DNA of 33,785 bases from CAZKCK01 sp964552325 (lineage in GTDB: Bacteria > Bacteroidota > Bacteroidia > Bacteroidales > TTA-H9), in contig CAZKHA010000023.1 of the NCBI GenBank assembly GCA_964552325.1, forward strand, positions 1 to 33,785, given 5' to 3'. Under the pieces are notes generated by a model. The model searched no databases and was not told where the DNA came from. It was given only the letters and a program-made list of their open reading frames with translations. Made by a program: the position numbers and the translations under genes. Below, in pieces: positions 16,886-23,738 of this stretch (its first letter is position 1; each line of letters opens with the position of its first letter).

Positions 16886-18029
16886 TATATTTTTACTTTT
16901 AATGATGCTTGGCTTGCTGTATTCGTGTATAAAGCCTTACACACCCGATGTGGAAACGGCAGAAAAAGAAAAGTATGTACTATTGGGTACCGTAAATAAC
17001 TACGACACTGTACAAAGCATAGCAGTTTCTAAAACCAGCCCTTTGGCAAATCCTGGCTTCCTGCCAGTTGAGGGCTGTTTAGTAAGCGTAATCAACGGAG
17101 ATGGGCTTGTTTTTAACACCCAGGAGTTGGAGCCCGGGATTTACAAAACTGTTATTGCTAAGCAATATTTAGTAGTTGGTGCCACTTTTCACGTAAATGT
17201 GGTGTTGCCATCAGGTGAAATTATCGTTTCTGTCCCCGATACCCTGTTAAACTGCCCCGATGTTGATACAGTATATTACCAGCCAAAGACACAAGCCACC
17301 AGCAAACCCGGAGTGCTTGATTTAGGCTTGCAGTTTATGCTTGATTACAAAGGATCTACGGGCGATGCCGCCTACTATCGATGGCAGCTTGCTGAAACCT
17401 GGGAATACCATGCCGTCTATCCGCTGGAGTGGTATTATGATGGTATGCTTCATCACGTAGAACCTCCCGATTATTCAAGGTTTGTATGTTGGCGCACACA
17501 ACCAATACAGCAGGTTTTTACCTTATCAACAAAAGGCTTGAACCAAAACGTTTACCATGGATTGCCATTACATTTTGTAAAAAATACGGTATCAAAACTT
17601 AAATACATGTATAGTCTGCTAATCCTCCAATCATCGCTAAGCCACGAAGCCTTTGCTTATTGGGAGCAGATACGTATAAATGAGTCGATTGGCGAAGGAT
17701 TATACGAAAGGCAACCCGTTGCCATAAAAGGCAACCTAAGCTGTGTTTCCGATCCTAGCAAAGTGGTTCTGGGATTTTTTGGTGCATCGATGATTAAGCA
17801 AAAAAGGATTTTTGTAGGGCCAATCCCTGAATTCCCAATCGAATACCAGGAACCGTGTTCCTCCATTTTCCTTATGCAAGGGTTTGATGAACTTACCCCC
17901 GACGATTATCCCGCCTATTTTTTAAGCAATATAAATGGTGGGTTTACCATGAACTTGATGAGTGGCGAATGTGTTGACTGCCTGTTGTTGGGTGGTACAA
18001 ATGTTAAACCTGAATTCTGGCCAAAATGA
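16872..18029 (+). CDS. DUF4249 family outer membrane lipoprotein
   Basis: The protein is 385 residues from the ATG at 16872. The frame extends to a TTG at 16863, but the ATG gives the better signal. A lipoprotein signal ends in LGLLYSC, with the lipidated Cys near residue 19. The rest fits DUF4249: an early beta-rich domain beginning KYVLLGTVNNYDTVQSIAVSKTS, and the characteristic C-terminal CVDCLLLGGTNVKPEFW. DUF4249 lipoproteins are regularly encoded directly behind TonB receptors in Bacteroidota and may act like SusD as surface ligand-binding partners; this is an inference. The gene overlaps the receptor by 14 bp and the next gene by 4 bp. Confidence 0.88.
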   Translation: MHRNNIFLLLMMLGLLYSCIKPYTPDVETAEKEKYVLLGTVNNYDTVQSIAVSKTSPLANPGFLPVEGCLVSVINGDGLVFNTQELEPGIYKTVIAKQYLVVGATFHVNVVLPSGEIIVSVPDTLLNCPDVDTVYYQPKTQATSKPGVLDLGLQFMLDYKGSTGDAAYYRWQLAETWEYHAVYPLEWYYDGMLHHVEPPDYSRFVCWRTQPIQQVFTLSTKGLNQNVYHGLPLHFVKNTVSKLKYMYSLLILQSSLSHEAFAYWEQIRINESIGEGLYERQPVAIKGNLSCVSDPSKVVLGFFGASMIKQKRIFVGPIPEFPIEYQEPCSSIFLMQGFDELTPDDYPAYFLSNINGGFTMNLMSGECVDCLLLGGTNVKPEFWPK

Positions 18030-19690
18030 AAAATAAAATACTGCTACTTCTTGCAACTCTGAGTTCATTGCTCCTTTCAACCTTATGGGGATTTGGGCAG
18101 GACGAGCCTCAACTTGCCGAAAAAGTCATACTTTGCGCCGATCGTAGGCTGTATATTGCGGGCGAACAGATTGGCTTTTCGTGTACCTGTTTAAAGCTTG
18201 AAGATGCGCCTGCAGCTTTTTCGAAGGTTCTGTTTGTTGAATTAGTGGCTATGGATGGCCAACGAATTGTAAGCCAAAAACATCCTATTGACGTACAAGG
18301 CTTTACCGAAGGCAACTTGGTAATTCCAGCCTCGGTTTCATCGGGCATGTTTTTACTAAGAGCCTACACCAAGCATCTGGAGGCAAAAGGGCCAAATTAC
18401 TATGGATATGTGCTTATTAGGGTAATTAATGCCCAAAAACCGCAATTAGCCCTGGCTAATAAGCAAGGCCTAGCCATTGAACAATCAGAACCAGTGAATG
18501 ATAAACTGTTGGCCGAATTAAAAATTAACAAAACTCTATTTAATAAACGTGAGGAAGGTGCTGCAAGCTTTCATTTTACTGGCGTCCACGATTCAATAGC
18601 TTGTGTAAGTGCTTCAATAGCGCTCTCTGTTTGCTTAGTTGAGGCCGAATTTCAACCAGAATTCGCCTATCACCATGGGCTACAAGCTTATGAGACGCAA
18701 TCAAAAGGTATTTGCCTAACTGGCCAAGTATTGGATGAAAAAACGACCACCCCCATGCCAAACAAGCGCGTAAATCTTTCAATTATAGGATCTAACGATT
18801 TTGTGGAAACCCTTACAGATACAAGGGGTAGGTTTTGCTTTGAACTGCCCAGCATGTACGGCTTACATGATGTCTTTATAAATGTTAACGACACCACAAG
18901 TGCACGAATGCTTATTCGGGTTGATAATGATTTTGCCCCCAGTGGTTTGGTAGCAAACCCACCTCTTATGACCTTTTCGGCAGAGGAGGCCAATACTGTT
19001 CATAAACTTTTGTTGAATTATTTAATAAACACGAATTTAGGTTTGCTGCCCAAGCAAAATACGGAACCCTCAATTCGCAAAATGCACGCATTTTATGGCA
19101 CCCCCGACCAAACCTTGGTACTAGATGAATTTATCCAATTACCCACACTCGAAGAATATTTTAATGAGTTACCTTACTTGGTAAAGGTTCGGAAGGATAA
19201 GCACCGAAAGTACTTTAAGCTGTATGCACCCCAAAAAGAATTGGAACTTTACGAACCCTTGGTGCTAATTGATTTTGTGGCCATTAGCAAACCCGACAAG
19301 GTTTTGGCTATAGCTCCTACCGAAGTTGAACGTATTGAATTCGTGCATCATCTATACCAGCGGGGCGATGTGTTATATGGAGGGATCGTTAGCATCCTAT
19401 CCAAAAAAGGAAACTTTGCCGGGGTGGATCTTCCTGGGAATGGGATGTTTATAAACTATGGTTTTTTCGCTCCAAAAAACGCTAAGCAGCCTATCGATTT
19501 AGCAAATACAAACCTACCAGATGCACGAAACACCGTTCTGTGGGAACCCAAAATGAATATTGCTGCAGATGGAAGCGGTGCGTTGAATTTTACAACACCC
19601 GATACGCCTGGTGAATATACCCTAATGCTAAAGTGTATCATGCAATCTGGCCACGTTTTAAATTTAAAGAAAACCTTTTTGGTTGAATAA
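18026..19690 (+). CDS. Secreted MG2-like protein with degenerate TonB-plug remnant
   Basis: A 554-residue exported protein (signal LLLLATLSSLLLSTLWGFGQ). Residues about 30-135 look like an alpha-2-macroglobulin MG2-type domain (EKVILCADRRLYIAGEQIGFSC, then GNLVIPASVSSGMFLLRAYTKH). A second beta-rich, carboxypeptidase-like region at about 230-300 contains GQVLDEKTTTPMPNKRVNLS. At about 432-460, VERIEFVHHLY followed by YGGIVSILSKKG resembles the end of a TonB plug, but no barrel follows. The C-terminus (ALNFTTPDTPGEYTLMLKCIM) resembles the last beta domain of the family. Relatives I know of are usually longer. The start overlaps the DUF4249 stop as ATGA. A role as partner of the upstream receptor and lipoprotein is inferred. 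Confidence 0.8.
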   Translation: MKNKILLLLATLSSLLLSTLWGFGQDEPQLAEKVILCADRRLYIAGEQIGFSCTCLKLEDAPAAFSKVLFVELVAMDGQRIVSQKHPIDVQGFTEGNLVIPASVSSGMFLLRAYTKHLEAKGPNYYGYVLIRVINAQKPQLALANKQGLAIEQSEPVNDKLLAELKINKTLFNKREEGAASFHFTGVHDSIACVSASIALSVCLVEAEFQPEFAYHHGLQAYETQSKGICLTGQVLDEKTTTPMPNKRVNLSIIGSNDFVETLTDTRGRFCFELPSMYGLHDVFINVNDTTSARMLIRVDNDFAPSGLVANPPLMTFSAEEANTVHKLLLNYLINTNLGLLPKQNTEPSIRKMHAFYGTPDQTLVLDEFIQLPTLEEYFNELPYLVKVRKDKHRKYFKLYAPQKELELYEPLVLIDFVAISKPDKVLAIAPTEVERIEFVHHLYQRGDVLYGGIVSILSKKGNFAGVDLPGNGMFINYGFFAPKNAKQPIDLANTNLPDARNTVLWEPKMNIAADGSGALNFTTPDTPGEYTLMLKCIMQSGHVLNLKKTFLVE

Positions 19691-19879
19691 GTTGCACTTA
19701 CCTTGGCAATGTATTGGCGTTACACCTTGCGGGCTTAGGTAATCGGCAGCAATAGAAGGAGTTGGATTATAGGCAAATCCTACGGGAATCAATTGAAACA
19801 CATTTCGGAAGCTGCAGAAAGCATTGTTTTGGAGGGGGCATAAAGAATCGAAATTCACAATTTGATTTGGGGTTGCCAA
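19664..19879 (-). CDS. Possible small ORF or gene remnant (71 aa)
   Basis: An open frame of 71 codons between two convergent genes, overlapping the last 27 bp of the plus-strand gene. The peptide has four cysteines and a plausible composition (FDSLCPLQNNAFCSFRNVF, then HCQGKCN) but no recognised domain. No signal peptide is seen. It may be the degraded tail of a secreted protein or chance. It starts 63 bp downstream of the DUF6265-like gene, in the same direction. Confidence 0.2.
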   Translation of the reverse strand: MATPNQIVNFDSLCPLQNNAFCSFRNVFQLIPVGFAYNPTPSIAADYLSPQGVTPIHCQGKCNLFNQKGFL

Positions 19880-19942
19880 ATAATTGGAATTCCAAAACTC
19901 CAGCTAGGTAAAAATTCTCTGCAAAACAATACGTTGTGGTGC

Positions 19943-20446
19943 TTATTGCTTGCGTGCAAGTTTAAATTCTTCTTTACGAAACTTGCCCTTTTCGTTTCCT
20001 TCAATCCAGGCCAAAACGGAGTCTTGGCTCATGGCTTTATAAACGATGCGCTGCGGAAAATCATGTGATTTGTTCTCGAAAACAAACACTTGCTGCGTGC
20101 TATCAATCAAAACAAAGCGTACGGCATCCTCAGGTTTTTCACCAGGGAAGACTGGGATATACTCGATTTTACCCATGCGGTAGGCCAAGGTAATGTTTTC
20201 GCTAAAGAGTGTGTCGTTTCCTTTAAGCATAAAACTAAATGCTGTCAATGTGCTGTCATCAAGGGCTTGCCAAGTTTCAGAAAATAAGGTTTCTGCCTCT
20301 TTGGCTTCCCATTGGCCCAATAACCAATTAAAAGTAGTTGCCAGTTTTGGATTCGATTGCTGGTCAGGGGATTGCTTGGTGCTACCACAACCCGCTAAAA
20401 GGACAAATGCTACTGCGGTAAATAGCAGCTTTATACGTAGTTCCAT
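19943..20446 (-). CDS. DUF6265-like lipoprotein
   Basis: A 167-residue protein with a lipoprotein signal peptide (IKLLFTAVAFVLLAGC, Cys20). The mature part starts with a polar linker and then FNWLLGQWEAKEAETLFSETWQALDDSTLTAFSFMLKGNDTLFSENI, followed by FENKSHDFPQRIVYK. The W-x-G-x-W start and the HDFPQRI segment resemble DUF6265 proteins, small beta-barrel-like domains of unknown ligand. It starts 16 bp after the DUF362 gene stop and is probably transcribed with it. Function unknown. Confidence 0.75.
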   Translation of the reverse strand: MELRIKLLFTAVAFVLLAGCGSTKQSPDQQSNPKLATTFNWLLGQWEAKEAETLFSETWQALDDSTLTAFSFMLKGNDTLFSENITLAYRMGKIEYIPVFPGEKPEDAVRFVLIDSTQQVFVFENKSHDFPQRIVYKAMSQDSVLAWIEGNEKGKFRKEEFKLARKQ

Positions 20447-20462
20447 AAGTTAGATTTGTTAG

Positions 20463-22367
20463 TTATTTCGCCAATACTACCAACTTGCTAATAATTTGCT
20501 TATTGCTGCGCTCGGTTTCGAGGCTTACTATGTAAACGCCTTGCGATATATCTTTACTATCAACAGCAAACTCGTTGCAGGCTTGGTCTATAGTATAACA
20601 TGCAATCCTTTGCATTTGTTGGTTGTAAAGCTTTATTTGATCGCCTTTTTGCATGCTGCTACCTGAAAGCTGAATCCTAACATGCTCTTTAGCAGGATTG
20701 GGCACGCATCGCAACGATGATATTGATTGGATATCAGTACTTGGTATATCCGTATAAAAGTCTTTATACAGTTCGATGCCGTTACCTGTTCCCAGGTTGC
20801 GGGTGTATTGTTTGTCAAATTCGTTGTTCCAGCGTTCATAAACGCCCATACTGCCAATTAATTCACCGTCGTCATCGGGGTCATAGGTTATTCCCTCGCT
20901 CCAATTGGCCGAATCGGCAGCCTGCAGCAAGAAATCGTCGGCACCGAGCATATGCGAGTAAAGATCGAATTCAGCCCTAACAAAATCAAAGCCCACCGAT
21001 TCGATGGCCACATGATCTTGCGAAACGAACAATGAATTAGGCCAATCGTTGTTAAAAGGTGTCATCTGCCATTTTTTAGGAATGCTAACAGGCAGTTCAC
21101 CTCCCCATAAGCCATCTACCACGAATAACAGTGTCTTTTGGCCCAGGTCTTTGTGCTCCATCAAATCTACCAAATTACGGAATTTGCCATAACCCAAATT
21201 TTGAAATAGGTCAGGGTTAGGACTGGGCAGCGAATAATGCAGGTGCACGGCCATGTTGCGGCATATGGATCCAAAATGGTTCTTGGCGCAGAAGGTTCCA
21301 CCGGCACAGTCGTGTTGTTTTAGGCAGCCAATATTAATCATATAGGCAGCGTCAAGGTAGGCTTGTGGAAGGGAGTCAGGTTCTTCGCCATCGCTATAAA
21401 ACAATACAGCTTGCGCACTAGCCACAGCTTTAGTCCTGCCCAATTTACCAAGCCAATCAAGGTATTTTACATCGGGATAAGCCGTATGGCATTTGTCCCA
21501 GTAATGGTTGTGAAACAACCGAATAGGGTCGCCCATGCTAATATTTTCGGGTGCTACGCCTGCTTTTTCTACAAGTTGTTTTAAAAATGAAAGCATCAGG
21601 TGGGGTGAACCATCCATGTAATCTAAAAGTTTAAATTTTTCATAGGTGTCCTCGTTCACGTTTCCCCAACCTCCGGTGGTGATATTCACTTTAATAGCAA
21701 TCTTTTCGCCAGGCAGGTAACCTCTGTTGCCTCGGCCATGGGTGCGGTTGTAATAGGTAAAAAGCGAATCCCAGGCGGTTGATTCATTTTGGGTCCCGGT
21801 AAGCTTTAATAAACTGTTAACAAGCATGCGGTCAATCTCTTCTTGGTTGTTGTTTTGATCTTGCCACCAGTAATCTCCAGGTAAATTCGTGCAATTTTCG
21901 TTGGTAGCCATCGAACTCCAAACCCAAACAACACGGCCCGGGAAAATGCCTTTTGCCACACCAACGGGCTGATTGGGATCTGGTTCCTGGCCTTTTACGG
22001 CCGCAAAGAGTTGTGAACTGCCATTGATGAGGTAAGTTGAAAACGATGCAACAAGCATCACAATAAAGAAAAAAGTCCAAGCCAGCTTCGAGTTTTGGAT
22101 AGACGTTCGCAGGCCCTTAAAAGCCAAAACACCTGAAAACAAGCCAATAAGGTATAGCGTAAACGAACTTGCAAACGGAGCTGCAAGCTGCATACAAGGG
22201 TAATGAATGCGCGAAGGCTTAGGCACAACCCGAATTATAAACCATAGGGTAGCAAGCAGTCCAAATACAATAAGCAAAACCTTGTTTTTAGGTTTATGTG
22301 CTATAAACCATTGTTTTTGACGCTGAAAAGAGCTAGGCTTTTTAGCAGTGATGATGATTTTTTCCAT
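20463..22367 (-). CDS. Membrane-anchored DUF362 protein with T9SS C-terminal sorting domain
   Basis: The protein is 634 residues from the ATG at 22367. The frame is open to 22421, but a good -7 promoter box lies inside that extension, so the later start is chosen. Three hydrophobic segments lie at about 30-48, 61-82 and 95-113. A DUF362-type domain covers roughly 190-500, with GEKIAIKVNITTGG, INIGCLKQHDCAGGTFCAKNHFGS and FVVDGLWGGELP. The last 80 residues start CVPNPAKEHVRIQLSG and end in ISQGVYIVSLETERSNKQIISKLVVL, a type A T9SS sorting domain. DUF362 proteins are sometimes linked to iron-sulfur chemistry and several Cys are present, but no clear ferredoxin motif is seen. Function is unknown. 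Combining membrane helices with a T9SS tail is odd. Confidence 0.85.
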   Translation of the reverse strand: MEKIIITAKKPSSFQRQKQWFIAHKPKNKVLLIVFGLLATLWFIIRVVPKPSRIHYPCMQLAAPFASSFTLYLIGLFSGVLAFKGLRTSIQNSKLAWTFFFIVMLVASFSTYLINGSSQLFAAVKGQEPDPNQPVGVAKGIFPGRVVWVWSSMATNENCTNLPGDYWWQDQNNNQEEIDRMLVNSLLKLTGTQNESTAWDSLFTYYNRTHGRGNRGYLPGEKIAIKVNITTGGWGNVNEDTYEKFKLLDYMDGSPHLMLSFLKQLVEKAGVAPENISMGDPIRLFHNHYWDKCHTAYPDVKYLDWLGKLGRTKAVASAQAVLFYSDGEEPDSLPQAYLDAAYMINIGCLKQHDCAGGTFCAKNHFGSICRNMAVHLHYSLPSPNPDLFQNLGYGKFRNLVDLMEHKDLGQKTLLFVVDGLWGGELPVSIPKKWQMTPFNNDWPNSLFVSQDHVAIESVGFDFVRAEFDLYSHMLGADDFLLQAADSANWSEGITYDPDDDGELIGSMGVYERWNNEFDKQYTRNLGTGNGIELYKDFYTDIPSTDIQSISSLRCVPNPAKEHVRIQLSGSSMQKGDQIKLYNQQMQRIACYTIDQACNEFAVDSKDISQGVYIVSLETERSNKQIISKLVVLAK

Positions 22368-22387
22368 CGTACATCGTATTAACCTTA

Positions 22388-22395
22388 CAAAGATA
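22388..22395 (-). promoter_or_regulatory. -7 element TATCTTTG upstream of the DUF362 gene
   Basis: The minus-strand TATCTTTG matches TAnnTTTG, 21 bp before the ATG at 22367. It lies within the longer reading frame and therefore supports the shorter start. It is divergent from the promoter at 22481. Confidence 0.45.
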
Positions 22396-22480
22396 CATAT
22401 AGATGTTGCATAAAAAACCATGTATCTTTAAAATGATGTGATAAATATGCGATAGGAAGGGTGATTCTGCCTTGCCGCTT

Positions 22481-22488
22481 TACCTTTG
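22481..22488 (+). promoter_or_regulatory. -7 element TACCTTTG upstream of the MORN/kinase operon
   Basis: TACCTTTG matches TAnnTTTG and lies 72 bp before the ATG at 22560. No -33 box is seen at the usual spacing. The 90 bp between this box and the divergent one could hold shared control sites. Confidence 0.4.
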
Positions 22489-22559
22489 TAAAATGCCTTT
22501 TGACGGGTTTGCGCTATTCAAGGTTAGGACACATCACAAATTAAGAATTATTTTGAGCT

Positions 22560-23690
22560 ATGAATCAGTTTATTAGAAGTTTGGCTTTGACATTTCTGCT
22601 GTTCTTTTCAATTACCTATTTGTTTGGGCAAATGACAGCAGTGCAAAGCACATGGCCAATGGCCTACGACACCAATTGGGTGCAGGTTAATGTGCCCTAT
22701 GCCTTTAAATATTACCGCGATTTCAAACCTTTTAACAGCGGCAAACCCGGAGGATATGTGCGCGATTATTATCAAAATGGGGCATTGCAAATGGAAGGAA
22801 CTCTTAGCGAACCACTTGAACCAGGTGACAACTCTGAACTAAAGCGCGAGGGAGTGTTTACATGGTATTACCCAACTGGAAAAATTCAGACAATTTCGCT
22901 GTTCAACGACAACAAATTGCATGGGCGCCGAACAACTTATTACCTTAACGGCAATAAAATGGAAGATGGTGAATACGTGGATGGCAAAGCTGAGGGGCTG
23001 CACCAAATGTATTATGAAAATGGGCTGCCAAAATTGTTGGGTAAATACACCCAAGGGGTATTGTTAGGAAACCTAATGAACCAATGGGATGAAAATGGCA
23101 TTAAACTCAATTGTTATATTGAATCGTTTATCACCATAAAAAATCTCTACAAATGGGAGCTAGGCGATTTTGCAAATTATACAGCCTCATTGCAGGCCGG
23201 TACAGGCTTTACGGTTAAGAACAAGGATAATTTGTCTATTTGTCATTTTTTGTGGAAACCTGTTGATCTTGAAGGAGACAGATATTCGTATGAGGCTGTA
23301 GTTGCTTCTAATGGAGGGGATAACACTATAGCCTATGGCATTGCATTTGAGTTTAAAGACTGGAAAAACTACCGCTATTTCTTAATAAATGATAACGGGC
23401 AATTTACTGTTGGTGAAATGCTAAATGGCGTCACAAAAGATGTGATGAAAAACGTTAGCAATCCGGCAATTTTTAAAACAAAAGAATTCGGCTCATTTGT
23501 TTACGACAACCAAAATACGTTGTCAATAATTGTAAAAGATAATAAAACTATATTTACCATTAACAATCAAGCTGTTTACACGGCTCCTACTGCCTATGGA
23601 TGGGCAAATAACCATGGGTTTTTTATAGGGCCAGGCACAAAATCGGTAACCTTAAAAAGCTTTACATGGAAAACCATACCAACAAATTGA
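22560..23690 (+). CDS. Secreted MORN-repeat (YwqK-like) protein with C-terminal lectin-like domain
   Basis: A 376-residue exported protein (signal LALTFLLFFSITYLFGQ). At about 60-180 it has several short repeats of the variant MORN type: GYVRDYYQNGALQMEGTLSE, GVFTWYYPTGKIQTISLF, GRRTTYYLNGNKMEDGEYVD, GLHQMYYENGLPKLLGKY. These are typical of YwqK-like proteins. The C-terminal half (about 195-375: SYEAVVASNGGDNTIAYGIAFEFKDWKNYRYFLIN, then LSIIVKDNKTIFTINNQAVY) looks like a concanavalin-like beta-sandwich of the DUF1080/LamG kind. It lies 48 bp ahead of the transmembrane kinase gene with no visible promoter between, so they are probably one operon. It could be an external partner of the kinase; that is a guess. 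Confidence 0.82.
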   Translation: MNQFIRSLALTFLLFFSITYLFGQMTAVQSTWPMAYDTNWVQVNVPYAFKYYRDFKPFNSGKPGGYVRDYYQNGALQMEGTLSEPLEPGDNSELKREGVFTWYYPTGKIQTISLFNDNKLHGRRTTYYLNGNKMEDGEYVDGKAEGLHQMYYENGLPKLLGKYTQGVLLGNLMNQWDENGIKLNCYIESFITIKNLYKWELGDFANYTASLQAGTGFTVKNKDNLSICHFLWKPVDLEGDRYSYEAVVASNGGDNTIAYGIAFEFKDWKNYRYFLINDNGQFTVGEMLNGVTKDVMKNVSNPAIFKTKEFGSFVYDNQNTLSIIVKDNKTIFTINNQAVYTAPTAYGWANNHGFFIGPGTKSVTLKSFTWKTIPTN

Positions 23691-23738
23691 TAATTGAATG
23701 GATTGGTTGTTAGTATTGATAATAGAAAATAAAATTTT

